The translations under genes were made by a program, and so were the position numbers. Under the pieces are notes generated by a model. The model was not told where the DNA came from. It was given only the letters and a program-made list of their open reading frames with translations, and did not search any database. A stretch of 64,000 bases of DNA from an uncultured Eubacteriales bacterium (GTDB lineage: Bacteria; Bacillota; Clostridia; Oscillospirales; CAG-272), in the NCBI GenBank assembly GCA_905210485.1, contig CAJLXA010000001.1:41004-105003 (forward strand), written 5' to 3'. Positions 8,640 through 16,208 of this stretch are shown here, one piece after another (within the stretch, counting starts at the first letter, position 1; each line of letters opens with the position of its first letter).

Positions 8640-9179
8640 ATGAAACTCTTTTCTCATTTCCGCACGATCACGAGGCACCGCCATGCCGTTATCCGTCATG
8701 CACGGCGCGCGGGTATTCTGTGGCAGGGTCTCTTTCACGATCTCTCCAAATACAGTCCGACGGAATTCTTTGCGGGCGTGCGCTATTACGAAGACGGCAA
8801 ACGCAGTCCGAACGAGAAAGAACGCGAAGTCAGGGGGTATTCCTCCGCGTGGCTGCATCATAAGGGGCGCAACAAGCACCACTTTGAATACTGGAACGAT
8901 ATCAATATGACAACGCACCGCTATGAGCCGGTGAAAATGCCGCTCCGTTATCTTGCGGAGATGTTCTGCGACCGCGTCGCGGCCAGCAAAATCTATCAGG
9001 GGAAAAATTATACCGACCGGCACCCCCTCGACTACTTCATCCGCGGTGAAGCCGGAAAAAAGATGCACCCGGAGACCGCGGCGCATCTGCAATACTGGCT
9101 CGTTATGCTGGCGGAAGAGGGCGAAGACGCCGTTTTCCGCCGTATCCGCGAGGAAATAAAAAACAAACGGGAATACTGA
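8640..9179 (+). CDS. DUF5662 family protein
   Basis: A 179-residue soluble protein of the catalytically uncharacterised DUF5662 family. It is rich in histidines arranged as in a metal-binding helical protein: LFHDLSKYSPTEFF (His33-Asp34), WLHHKGRNKHHFEYW near residue 70, and a later CDRVAASK stretch. The HD pair followed by HH and H resembles HD-domain phosphohydrolases, but this is only an impression from motifs. GGGGAGG precedes the ATG. It is a single-gene unit with its own promoter and terminator. Confidence 0.83.
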   Translation: MKLFSHFRTITRHRHAVIRHARRAGILWQGLFHDLSKYSPTEFFAGVRYYEDGKRSPNEKEREVRGYSSAWLHHKGRNKHHFEYWNDINMTTHRYEPVKMPLRYLAEMFCDRVAASKIYQGKNYTDRHPLDYFIRGEAGKKMHPETAAHLQYWLVMLAEEGEDAVFRRIREEIKNKREY

Positions 9180-9202
9180 CCTCATTTCCCCGGAAATACA
9201 AT

Positions 9203-9236
9203 AGAAGAGATGCATGCGCATCTCTTCTTTTCTATT
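9203..9236 (+). terminator. Intrinsic terminator
   Basis: 11-bp stem AGAAGAGATGC/GCATCTCTTCT with loop ATGC, followed by a T-rich tract. Ends the DUF5662 gene. Confidence 0.8.
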
Positions 9237-9241
9237 CTTTA

Positions 9242-10744
9242 TCAGATCTGTTTATTGGCCGTCTTCAGCATAACGTCATGGGCGCCGCCCTCTACGATGC
9301 TGACCGAGGAAACGAGGGTCAGTTTGGCCTTCGCCTGCAATTCGGGAATGGTCAGAGCGCCGCAGTTACACATGGTAGAACGCACCTTGGCGAGCGATTG
9401 CTGTACATTATCCGAAAGTTTGCCCGCATACGGAATGTACGAATCGACGCCCTCTTCGAACGAAAGTTTGGCACTGCCGCCGAGATCGTAACGCTGCCAG
9501 TTGCGCGCACGGCTCGAACCTTCGCCCCAGTATTCTTTCATCAACGTGCCGTTCACGTTGACTTTGGCCGAGGGCGATTCGTCAAAACGGGCGAAATAAC
9601 GGCCGAGCATGACAAAATCCGCGCCCATGGCAAGCGCCAGCGTGATGTGATGGTCATGAACAATGCCGCCGTCCGAACATACGGGAACATAGATGCCGGT
9701 TTCCTTGAAATACTCATCGCGTGCATGGCAGACCTCAATCAGCGCCGTGGCCTGTCCGCGGCCGATGCCCTTGGTTTCACGCGTGATGCAGATGGAGCCG
9801 CCGCCGATGCCCACCTTGATGAAATCGGCGCCGCAATCGGCAAGGAAGCGGAAGCCATCTGCGTCCACAACGTTTCCCGCGCCGACCTTGACGGTTTCGC
9901 CGTATTTGTCGCGTACCCATTGAATCGTGCGCTTCTGCCATTCGGAAAAGCCTTCGGAAGAGTCGATGCACAGCACATCGGCACCGGCTTCCACAAGAGC
10001 GGGGATACGCTCCGCATAGTCGCGGGTATTGATACCTGCGCCGACAATATAGCGTTTTTTCGCGTCCAGAAGTTCCAGGGGATTCAGTTTATGCTGGTCG
10101 TAATCCTTGCGGAAAACAAAACACGAAAGCGTTCCGTCTTTACGCACAATCGGAAGAGAATTCAGTTTATGATCCCAGATAATGTCGTTTGCTTCTTTCA
10201 GGGTCGTTCCCTCGGGTGCCGTGACAAGTTTTTCGCGCGAAGTCATGAACGACGAGACTTTTTCATCGGGATTCATGCGGCTGACCCGGTAATCGCGGCT
10301 GGTCACAATGCCGAGCAGTTTTCCGTCCGGCGTGCCGTCTTCCGTAACGGCAACCGTCGAATGTCCCGTCATAGATTTCAGATCCAGCACGTCGGCAAGA
10401 GTGGCGTCGGGTCTTATGTTGGAATCGCTTTTTACAAAACCGGCCTTATAGCCTTTTACGCGTGCGACCATGGCCGCCTCGTCCGCAATCGACTGCGAAC
10501 CGTAAATAAAGGAAACGCCGCCCTCGGTTGCGAGCGCAATCGCCAGTTTGTCTCCGGATACCGCCTGCATAATGGCGGACACCATCGGAATATTGAGGCT
10601 GATCGCCGGTTCTTCACCGCTCCGGTAACGGACAAGCGGCGTCTTCAGGGACACGTTCGTCGGAATACATTCCGCCGAAGAATAGCCGGGGACAAGCAGA
10701 TATTCATTGAATGTGCGGGACGGTTCGTCGTAAAAATAAGCCAT
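9242..10744 (-). CDS. guaB: IMP dehydrogenase
   Basis: Oxidises IMP to XMP with NAD, the committed step of GMP synthesis. The 500-residue protein has the TIM barrel interrupted by a CBS-pair regulatory domain (about 105-220). The catalytic loop reads [15 protein letters not shown] with Cys319; the common bacterial form is GIGPGSICTTR, so this is the variant branch seen in some anaerobes. The flap region [17 protein letters not shown] follows. A perfect promoter drives it as a single gene, and AAGGAG sits upstream of the ATG. No purine riboswitch fits in the 46-nt leader. Confidence 0.94.
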   Translation of the reverse strand: MAYFYDEPSRTFNEYLLVPGYSSAECIPTNVSLKTPLVRYRSGEEPAISLNIPMVSAIMQAVSGDKLAIALATEGGVSFIYGSQSIADEAAMVARVKGYKAGFVKSDSNIRPDATLADVLDLKSMTGHSTVAVTEDGTPDGKLLGIVTSRDYRVSRMNPDEKVSSFMTSREKLVTAPEGTTLKEANDIIWDHKLNSLPIVRKDGTLSCFVFRKDYDQHKLNPLELLDAKKRYIVGAGINTRDYAERIPALVEAGADVLCIDSSEGFSEWQKRTIQWVRDKYGETVKVGAGNVVDADGFRFLADCGADFIKVGIGGGSICITRETKGIGRGQATALIEVCHARDEYFKETGIYVPVCSDGGIVHDHHITLALAMGADFVMLGRYFARFDESPSAKVNVNGTLMKEYWGEGSSRARNWQRYDLGGSAKLSFEEGVDSYIPYAGKLSDNVQQSLAKVRSTMCNCGALTIPELQAKAKLTLVSSVSIVEGGAHDVMLKTANKQI

Positions 10745-10797
10745 ACATTTCTCTCCTTCGCCAACTTCTATATGATTCTTTATAAAATATTTTGTCT

Positions 10798-10826
10798 ATT
10801 ATAACACCGCCGCGACAACCTGTCAA
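10798..10826 (-). promoter_or_regulatory. Consensus promoter of guaB
   Basis: On the minus strand TTGACA, 17 bp, TATAAT: a full match to the sigma-A consensus. Expected start near 10791. Confidence 0.85.
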
Positions 10827-10870
10827 GAGACCGTTCGCGCTTTTTCGCAATTTTCGGCAGGATTCCCCTA

Positions 10871-10905
10871 TAAAGAAAACGACCCATGGCGCATGGGTCG
10901 TTTTT
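10871..10905 (-). terminator. Terminator of the SDR gene
   Basis: 13-bp stem AAAACGACCCATG with a GCG loop, followed on the minus strand by TTTTCTTT. It insulates guaB from upstream transcription. Confidence 0.8.
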
Positions 10906-10912
10906 CCCGGAT

Positions 10913-11716
10913 TCAGTCCGCCTGTTTTCCGGTCGGTTTTTTCAGCATGCGGAGCCAAAGCCGCGAAAGGATTGCGGACGGCAAAAGTTTGGACAAAAGA
11001 TGCTGGAACTTCGTAAAACCGTTCGTCACGCAGTAAAATTTTCCTTTTGACGCATTGCGGACGCATTTTTCCGCCACAGCCGGAGCCGAAAGCAAAGGGG
11101 TATATTTTTTCGGCGTTCTGACACCGTTCTCCGTATTCTCGGCTTTTCCGAGGAACTCGGTCTCCACCCAGCCGGGGCAGAGACAGGTGACATAAACGCC
11201 TGCCGCGCGCGCTTCAAAACGAAGCGCCTTGGCATAATGCAAAACAAAAGCTTTGGTCGACGCATAGATATTGAATCCGGGGAGCGCGGTAAAACAGGAG
11301 GCGCTTCCGAGCAGGATCACATGGCCGCCCTTTTCCATCAAAGGCAAAAAGCGCTGCGTAAGCACAACCGTCGCCTTTACGTTCAGGTCGATCATGTTGG
11401 TTACCGTTCTTTCTTCGACCTGACGGTAATCGCCGAATACGCCGAATCCCGCGGCGCTGACAAACCATCTGATGGAGCCGGCCGCCGTCTTCACGGCGTT
11501 GCTCACCGCAGAAAGTCCCTCCGCGGTCAAAAGATCGGCGGGAACGATCTCCACCTGTTTTGCCCCCTCAGAAAGCAGTTCTTCTTTCAGGGACAACAAC
11601 CTTTCCGTGCGGCGGGCAACAATATAAAACACATCGGCTTTTTTCTGTCGGCAAAGGCATTTCGCCAGTTCCATACCAATGCCGGACGACGCTCCCGTGA
11701 TGACTGCTGTGGCCAT
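10913..11716 (-). CDS. SDR family NAD(P)-dependent oxidoreductase
   Basis: A classical short-chain dehydrogenase of 267 residues. The cofactor loop GASSGIG is at residues 8-14, the NxAG-equivalent is SAAG, and the catalytic YASTK gives Tyr151 and Lys155 with a Ser in LLGSAS just before. The segment LCPGWVETEF follows. The substrate is unknown; the closest functional type is the DltE/YqjQ-like group of small-molecule or lipid oxidoreductases. The frame runs up to 11740, but AAGGAGG lies 5 nt before the ATG at 11716. It follows the S24 repressor gene on the same strand by 43 bp, which includes a repeat element. Confidence 0.9.
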   Translation of the reverse strand: MATAVITGASSGIGMELAKCLCRQKKADVFYIVARRTERLLSLKEELLSEGAKQVEIVPADLLTAEGLSAVSNAVKTAAGSIRWFVSAAGFGVFGDYRQVEERTVTNMIDLNVKATVVLTQRFLPLMEKGGHVILLGSASCFTALPGFNIYASTKAFVLHYAKALRFEARAAGVYVTCLCPGWVETEFLGKAENTENGVRTPKKYTPLLSAPAVAEKCVRNASKGKFYCVTNGFTKFQHLLSKLLPSAILSRLWLRMLKKPTGKQAD

Positions 11717-11726
11717 ATAATCCTCC

Positions 11727-11749
11727 TTAATGTAAACCATACATTACAA
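11727..11749. repeat. 23-bp near-palindromic intergenic element, copy 3 (inverted)
   Basis: On the minus strand TTGTAATG, 4 nt, GTTTACATTAA. It lies 10 nt after the stop of the repressor gene. Confidence 0.4.
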
Positions 11750-11759
11750 TTATAAGATT

Positions 11760-12440
11760 TTACTGTATCGTGCTTTGAAATGCGAACGCGCGGCCGAGAA
11801 TCACAGCCTGACGTCTTTTGCCGCCCGTCAGAACGATCGGCGCATGTTGCGGATTTTCCGCGATCAGAACGATTTTCTTTTCTTCGGGATAATCATAAAA
11901 CCGCCGGATATACGTCGTGCCTTCGTAAACGACCGCCGCCACGTCGCCGTTACCGACTTCGGCGCGCTCGAAAAACACAATGTCTCCTTTATGGATCCGC
12001 GCTCCCGCCATACTGTCGTCGGGAATAGTGAAATAAAAGTCCGCCTGCTCGCCGAAGCCGGGAAGTTTTCTCTGCGCCGGAAGCACATCGGCGTATCCGT
12101 CAAGAACGGGCGGCTCCGCGCCGACGGCCACCACGCCGGCAGGATTTTTTCTTTTATCCGCCGTGCCTTCGGTAAAGAACGCAGGCGTGCAAAACTCATC
12201 CCCGTCGTAAAGCGGCTCGGACAACAGCTCCACCGTCTTGTCGGTATAACCCAACAATACCGCCGGCGTTGTTCCGAGGATTTCGGCCAGTTGCTCCAGT
12301 TTGTCATGCGGTATGGTGGCAATCTGACCGTTTTCATAGCGAAAAACAGTCTGTCGGGACACGCCGAGCTTTGATGCGAGTTCTTCCACCGTATATCCGC
12401 AGGTACGGCGCCTCATTCTGATGTTTTCTCCGAGTTTCAT
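11760..12440 (-). CDS. XRE/S24-type transcriptional repressor
   Basis: A 226-residue LexA/CI-like regulator. Residues 1-65 form an XRE helix-turn-helix (YTVEELASKLGVSRQTVFRYE), and 130-226 an S24 peptidase-like domain. The nucleophile position is kept in PDDSMAGARIHKGD (Ser143), but the position where the dyad Lys is expected reads TTYIRRFY, i.e. Arg179, so self-cleavage may be lost. An Ala-Gly pair at 101-102 is a possible hinge. It faces a two-gene operon across a region holding three inverted-repeat sites, one of which overlaps its own promoter, arguing for autoregulation. It is probably not the SOS LexA, as no LexA box is seen. Confidence 0.85.
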   Translation of the reverse strand: MKLGENIRMRRRTCGYTVEELASKLGVSRQTVFRYENGQIATIPHDKLEQLAEILGTTPAVLLGYTDKTVELLSEPLYDGDEFCTPAFFTEGTADKRKNPAGVVAVGAEPPVLDGYADVLPAQRKLPGFGEQADFYFTIPDDSMAGARIHKGDIVFFERAEVGNGDVAAVVYEGTTYIRRFYDYPEEKKIVLIAENPQHAPIVLTGGKRRQAVILGRAFAFQSTIQ

Positions 12441-12586
12441 AGTCCTCTCCTAACAGAGGGGGAGAGATGCAAAAACGATCGGCGACCGGCCGTCCGTGGA
12501 AATTTCACAATGCCCCGAACCGTTTTTTATATTCCGTCTCCCTCTTTTCGGCACCGCTTTGACCGTGTGCCGTTTCATTGTATAAT

Positions 12587-12615
12587 ATTGTACCACTTCG
12601 TCACAAAAATTGCAA
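12587..12615 (-). promoter_or_regulatory. Promoter of the S24 repressor gene
   Basis: On the minus strand TTGCAA, 17 bp, TACAAT. The -35 hexamer and spacer are covered by operator O1. Confidence 0.6.
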
Positions 12616-12619
12616 CAGA
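12597..12619. promoter_or_regulatory. Operator O1 (degenerate)
   Basis: TTCGTCAC, 7 nt, GCAACAGA. It keeps the 8-7-8 spacing of O2 and O3 with a weak left half, and overlaps the repressor's own promoter. Confidence 0.5.
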
Positions 12620-12636
12620 TTTTATAAAAAAATATT

Positions 12637-12659
12637 TTTGTTGCGTAAAATGCAACAAA
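12637..12659. promoter_or_regulatory. Operator O2
   Basis: TTTGTTGC, 7 nt, GCAACAAA: perfect 8-bp arms. It ends 4 nt upstream of the -35 hexamer of the rightward promoter. Confidence 0.7.
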
Positions 12660-12663
12660 TCTA

Positions 12664-12692
12664 TTGACAAACGACAAAATTCGCGTTATACT
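12664..12692 (+). promoter_or_regulatory. Rightward promoter of the two-gene unknown operon
   Basis: TTGACA (12664-12669), 17 bp, TATACT (12687-12692). Start expected near 12699, giving a 200-nt leader before the ATG at 12901. A short hairpin CCGGAA/TTCCGG with a following T tract lies at about 12719-12745. Confidence 0.75.
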
Positions 12693-12752
12693 TGTTCACG
12701 TCGGAAATATTATCCTGTCCCGGAACTTGTTTCCGGATTATTTTTCGCCTTG

Positions 12753-12775
12753 TTTGTTGCATATTATGCAACAAA
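12753..12775. promoter_or_regulatory. Operator O3
   Basis: TTTGTTGC, 7 nt, GCAACAAA, with perfect symmetry extending to 10-bp arms (12751-12777). It lies about 55 nt inside the transcribed leader, a position suited to roadblock or looping with O2. Confidence 0.7.
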
Positions 12776-12900
12776 CAAAATCGGTAAGAGGGATGAAGTA
12801 ACCCGTTACGTTACGTTTTTGAACGGTACCGCAAAAGCTTAGCGCACGAAATTTCCGACAAAATCATACTCATATACAGAACTATGGAGGAACAAAATAT

Positions 12901-13239
12901 ATGTATCACTATCAACCCACCGCATATACCGAAGAACCGACGCTGTGGCGCGACGCCGAAGACGTCCGCGAGGAACTTTCGCTTCTGCATGTCGCCCTCA
13001 CGCATGCCAGAACGCGTCTTGACGCACTGTATGCCTGCCGCGATGCCGTTCTGACCCACGCGGAAGAGGAAACGGAGGAAAAAGGAGCGGCCGCAGAGAC
13101 TGTTGACAGCCTGCTGTGCGGCATTGAAGAAGCAGAGAGCGAAATCGACGGACTGCGCGAAGACATAAGCGATCTGAAAAACGAACTGGAGGACAGTCTT
13201 TACATGATCCGTGCCGGAAGGGAGGAGAGCGCACTGTGA
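12901..13239 (+). CDS. Hypothetical coiled-coil protein, 112 aa
   Basis: No family recognised. After a 20-residue Tyr/Thr/Pro-containing start the chain is a long acidic helix with heptad-like spacing (about 21-105), rich in Glu, Leu and Ala, with two cysteines (CRDAV and LLCGIEE). It would be a soluble, acidic, dimerising protein. GGAGG precedes the ATG by 9 nt. It is the first gene of an operon under a consensus promoter flanked by the S24-repressor operators, and its stop overlaps the next start (GTGA), so the two are translationally coupled. Confidence 0.7.
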   Translation: MYHYQPTAYTEEPTLWRDAEDVREELSLLHVALTHARTRLDALYACRDAVLTHAEEETEEKGAAAETVDSLLCGIEEAESEIDGLREDISDLKNELEDSLYMIRAGREESAL

Positions 13240-13559
13240 AAAAGAATACCGTTATTCTTCCGCTCGACGTTGCACGCACCGTCGCTTCCCTCTGCAACGA
13301 CTATGATCGCCGCGTTCACGAACTTGCTCTCCGCAAAAAGCCGGAAGCCGTTCTGAAACACTATGCTTATCTCAACGCCGCCATCGACGACGCTCTTGCC
13401 GAGGTGTGTGAAGAAAGCATACGCGAACCTATGCGGCGGGACATCGGCCTTATGCGCGGCCATCGCATGTCGCCGATCTATTATATATCGGAAAAGACTT
13501 ATAAACTGCGCAAGCGCAACGCCAAATTACGTATCGCCGAAAAACTGCATCTGTTTTGA
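13236..13559 (+). CDS. Hypothetical basic protein, 107 aa
   Basis: No family recognised. A soluble helical protein with mixed charge and a strongly basic C-terminus (TYKLRKRNAKLRIAEKLHLF), which suggests nucleic-acid contact, and a GHRMSPIYYISEKTY segment. It begins with GTG inside the stop codon of the preceding acidic coiled-coil gene, so one acidic and one basic partner are made from a coupled operon. That pairing could be a complex, but nothing shows toxicity or immunity directly. Both are controlled by the promoter facing the S24 repressor. Confidence 0.68.
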   Translation: MKKNTVILPLDVARTVASLCNDYDRRVHELALRKKPEAVLKHYAYLNAAIDDALAEVCEESIREPMRRDIGLMRGHRMSPIYYISEKTYKLRKRNAKLRIAEKLHLF

Positions 13560-13591
13560 CGACGCTTTTTCGCAAAATATGCGGCGCCCTA

Positions 13592-13620
13592 TTGACAAAC
13601 GGTGAAAGAAATGTTAAAAT
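13592..13620 (+). promoter_or_regulatory. Promoter of the riboswitch transcript
   Basis: TTGACA (13592-13597), 17 bp, TAAAAT (13615-13620). RNA would begin near 13627, immediately before the 5' strand of aptamer helix P1. Confidence 0.7.
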
Positions 13621-13626
13621 TCTTTT

Positions 13627-13760
13627 GCTTCAAGAGGGAGTAGTCGGCGATTTGCGTTATAAACGGCGTCATGACGGCCTTATCGGCTCGCTGTTATATT
13701 AAATGACAAGACTCTTATTGCATACCTGTGCGGTGTGTGATAAGAGTCTCTTGTTTTTTC
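13627..13760 (+). promoter_or_regulatory. yybP-ykoY-like (manganese-type) riboswitch
   Basis: The 5' segment AAGAGGGAGTAG (13632-13643) and the 3' segment GACAAGACTCTT (13705-13716) match the two conserved strands of the yybP-ykoY aptamer (GGGGAGUAG and GCAAGACC, with P1 AAGAG/CTCTT). Between them AACGGCG pairs with CGCTGTT as the P3-like stem, enclosing GTCATGACGG, which resembles the conserved internal loop. The 3' P1 strand also forms one arm of the terminator that follows, so ligand binding would permit read-through (an ON switch). Known members sense Mn2+ and control metal exporters; the gene downstream here is not one. The aptamer call rests on my memory of the consensus. Confidence 0.65.
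13707..13759 (+). terminator. Riboswitch-controlled terminator
   Basis: GACTCTTAT (13710-13718) pairs with ATAAGAGTC (13740-13748), extended by CAA/TTG with a two-base bulge, followed by TTTTTT. It is mutually exclusive with P1 of the aptamer. Confidence 0.8.
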
Positions 13761-13807
13761 GTATATTCCGCCGCTTTTCCCGTAATAATGACAAAAAGGA
13801 GTATTCT

Positions 13808-14917
13808 ATGGATTTTTTCTCATTTCTTTACCAGAATGTCGCGGAGAATTTTGACCCACGTATGATCGCCATGTGGGCTATCGGCGGTCTCCTCATTTTC
13901 CTTGCCATCAAAAAGGATATGGAGCCGACCCTTCTTCTGCCGATGGGCTTCGGCGTTATCCTCGTCAACCTGCCGCTTTCGGGCGTCATCGGCGAAGAGG
14001 GGGCATTGCAGATCCTTTACAATGCCGGCATAGCCAATGAACTTTTCCCGCTCATTCTTTTCATCGGCGTCGGCGCCATGATCGACTTCGGCCCAATCCT
14101 TTCCAATCCGAAACTCATGCTGTTCGGCGCGGCCGCGCAGTTCGGTATCTTCTTCACGCTCTGCACGGCCTCCATGTTCTTCCCGTTGAAAGACGCCGCT
14201 TCCATCGCCACCATCGGCGCGGCAGACGGCCCGACCGCCATCGTCGTTGCGCAGATGCTGAATTCGCAATACCTCGGCGCCATCATGGTTGCTGCCTATT
14301 CTTATATGGCGCTGGTGCCGATCGTACAGCCTCCCGTCATCAAACTTCTGACAACAAAGAAAGAGCGTCTGATCCGTATGCCGTACAGACCGCAGAGTGT
14401 CTCCAAACTGACGCGTATTCTGTTTCCGATCGTCATCACCGTCATCGCCGGCCTCGTCTCTCCGAATTCCGTTGCGCTTGTCGGTTTCCTGATGTTCGGC
14501 AACCTTCTCCGTGAATGCGGCGTTCTGAACGCCCTGTCCGAAACGGCGCAGAAAGTCCTTGCCAATCTCGTTACCATCTTCCTCGGTATCACGATCGCCA
14601 CGCAGATGGTTTACGATAAATTCCTGCAACCCGCAACGCTTCTGATTCTCGGACTCGGCCTTGTGGCGTTCATCTTCGACACTGCGGGCGGCGTTCTGTT
14701 TGCCAAATTCCTGAACCTCTTCCTGAAAGAAAAAATGAATCCCATGATCGGCGCGGCCGGCATTTCCGCTTTCCCGATGTCGGGCAGAGTGGTGCACAAA
14801 ATGGGACTTGCGGAAGATAATCAGAATTTTCTTCTCATGCATTCCATGGGCGTCAATGTGTCGGGGCAGATTGCCTCGGTCATCGCGGGCGGCCTGATTC
14901 TCAATTTCTTTATGTAA
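13808..14917 (+). CDS. Sodium-translocating decarboxylase, beta subunit
   Basis: A 369-residue integral membrane protein of the OadB/GcdB/MmdB family, which couples decarboxylation of carboxybiotin to Na+ export. The functional Asp is in IGAADGPTAIV (Asp140), and the late MSGRVVHKMG and MGVNVSGQIASVIAGG segments carry the conserved Asn, Gly and Ser residues. About nine to eleven helices are predicted. The frame runs up to 13703, through the terminator, so the start with AAAAGGAG before the ATG at 13808 is chosen. It is followed by a tiny gamma-like gene. Neither a carboxyltransferase nor a biotin carrier is present in the window. The substrate cannot be assigned. Confidence 0.9.
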   Translation: MDFFSFLYQNVAENFDPRMIAMWAIGGLLIFLAIKKDMEPTLLLPMGFGVILVNLPLSGVIGEEGALQILYNAGIANELFPLILFIGVGAMIDFGPILSNPKLMLFGAAAQFGIFFTLCTASMFFPLKDAASIATIGAADGPTAIVVAQMLNSQYLGAIMVAAYSYMALVPIVQPPVIKLLTTKKERLIRMPYRPQSVSKLTRILFPIVITVIAGLVSPNSVALVGFLMFGNLLRECGVLNALSETAQKVLANLVTIFLGITIATQMVYDKFLQPATLLILGLGLVAFIFDTAGGVLFAKFLNLFLKEKMNPMIGAAGISAFPMSGRVVHKMGLAEDNQNFLLMHSMGVNVSGQIASVIAGGLILNFFM

Positions 14918-14935
14918 AGCGGAAAGGAGTACTGT

Positions 14936-15085
14936 ATGCCGTTACTGAATTTTGACGCCGGTCAGTTTGTCAAAAACCTCCCGTATCTCGGAAAAGGTAT
15001 GCTCGGTATTTTCGTTGTGATCGGCCTCATCATCGCCGTCACCGCCCTCCTCAATACCGTTACAAACAAGCTGAACAAAAAATGA
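14936..15085 (+). CDS. OadG-like small membrane subunit, 49 aa
   Basis: A short gene with its own ribosome binding site (GGAAAGGAG) 7-8 nt before the ATG, 18 nt after the beta subunit. The product has a soluble start (MPLLNFDAGQFVKNLPYLG), one hydrophobic helix (GMLGIFVVIGLIIAVTALL) and a short basic tail ending in NKLNKK. The helix with a Gly-Met-Leu-Gly entry resembles the membrane anchor of decarboxylase gamma chains, which hold the complex together. Here the usual Pro/Ala-rich linker and zinc-binding end are missing. A terminator follows at once, so the operon is beta plus gamma only. Confidence 0.7.
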   Translation: MPLLNFDAGQFVKNLPYLGKGMLGIFVVIGLIIAVTALLNTVTNKLNKK

Positions 15086-15121
15086 AAAAACGCCCGGCGA
15101 CACATCGTCGGGCGTTTTCGC
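15086..15121 (+). terminator. Intrinsic terminator
   Basis: AAAACGCCC plus GAC pair with GTCGGGCGTTTT around a 3-nt bulge; ends the beta/gamma operon. Confidence 0.75.
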
Positions 15122-15153
15122 ATAGTACCATTTATGACAACTATACTTCACAA

Positions 15154-15167
15154 AGAAAGCGCTTTTT
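15154..15167. promoter_or_regulatory. Possible catabolite-responsive element
   Basis: AGAAAGCGCTTTTT agrees with 11 of 14 positions of the CcpA cre consensus and lies just after a TATACT hexamer (15142-15147) upstream of the sugar isomerase-like gene. Weak evidence; no good -35 is visible. Confidence 0.25.
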
Positions 15168-15215
15168 AATTCATTTATTTTATACGGTCACTGACCGGGA
15201 AACGGAGAAAAAGCA

Positions 15216-16052
15216 ATGAGACAATGTGGACTTTCGAGAAACGATCAACTGACGGAACAGGATTTTTCCGAAATGCATGACGCCGGCATCGGCATTATGG
15301 AACTGTCGCCGCGGCAGAACGAAGCGTATGACTTCCTGGATTTCGACCGCTATACCGCGCTCTCCGAAAAATACGCGGTGCGTATCCGCAGTTTTCATCT
15401 GCGCTTCGTCCCTTTTGAAACGCTGGATATTTCCGCCGTCGACGAAGAAGCAAGGACAAAAGCCGTAACATATCAGAAAAACAGCATGACGCTCGCGGCT
15501 GCGGCAGGCATCCGCCTGTTTGTCATTCATCCGAGCGGCGAACCCATCGCGGACGGTGAACGCCGTCTCCGTATGGAAGCGGCCAAGCGTTCGCTCGCCG
15601 CGTTGGCGGAACATGCCGCGCGCCTCGGCGCCACCGTTGCCGTCGAAGATCTGCCGCGCACCTGCCTCGGTCGTTCCTCGGACGAAATTCTGGAACTGAT
15701 CGGCGTTGATGAACGGCTTCGCGTATGCTTTGACACCAATCACCTTCTGGGCGAGGATCCCTGCGACTTTGCGCGTAAAGTCGGGAAGAAGATTGTGACA
15801 ACGCACGTATCCGATTACGATTTTGTCGACGAACGTCATTGGCTTCCGGGCGAAGGACGGATTGATTGGGTACGGCTCATTGACACGTTGGATGAAATCG
15901 GCTATGACGGCCCTCTCGTATACGAACTCGGCCTGAAAGCCCCCGCCACCATTTCCCGCCCGCGCGATCTTAACGCTTTTGATTTTGCGGAAAATTGCGT
16001 CGCTCTCGAAAAAAGGCTGAAACCGACCGTTATCGGGAAACCGCTTGTGTAA
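15216..16052 (+). CDS. Sugar phosphate isomerase/epimerase family protein
   Basis: A 278-residue TIM-barrel protein of the xylose isomerase-like / AP endonuclease 2 family. Metal ligands expected in this fold are visible as VAVEDLPRT (Glu), CFDTNHLLGEDP (Asp/His), VTTHVSDYDF (His/Asp) and LVYELGLK (Glu) near the end, with EGRIDW in between. Members isomerise or epimerise sugars or act as inositol-catabolism enzymes; the substrate is not evident from a lone gene. GGAGA precedes the ATG. A possible cre site upstream would fit control by carbon source. Confidence 0.85.
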   Translation: MRQCGLSRNDQLTEQDFSEMHDAGIGIMELSPRQNEAYDFLDFDRYTALSEKYAVRIRSFHLRFVPFETLDISAVDEEARTKAVTYQKNSMTLAAAAGIRLFVIHPSGEPIADGERRLRMEAAKRSLAALAEHAARLGATVAVEDLPRTCLGRSSDEILELIGVDERLRVCFDTNHLLGEDPCDFARKVGKKIVTTHVSDYDFVDERHWLPGEGRIDWVRLIDTLDEIGYDGPLVYELGLKAPATISRPRDLNAFDFAENCVALEKRLKPTVIGKPLV

Positions 16053-16208
16053 TCCTCTCCATCGGGAAAGCGCGCGACCGCAGAAATCTGACGACTGCGC
16101 TTCGGCCGGAATCCTCTATTCTGAGGGAACAACCGTTGATAAAACCGACAGAGAAAGATACCTGATTCACCGCTCTCCGCCACGCGGCGATTAAGAGAGA
16201 CGACGCAA

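Noticed and set aside
9278..10804. 508-codon open frame opposite guaB
   Set aside because: Antisense to guaB and running through its consensus promoter.
12587..12777. SOS LexA boxes
   Set aside because: The repeats are TTTGTTGC/GCAACAAA with a 7-nt spacer, unlike the Gram-positive LexA site CGAAC-N4-GTTCG.
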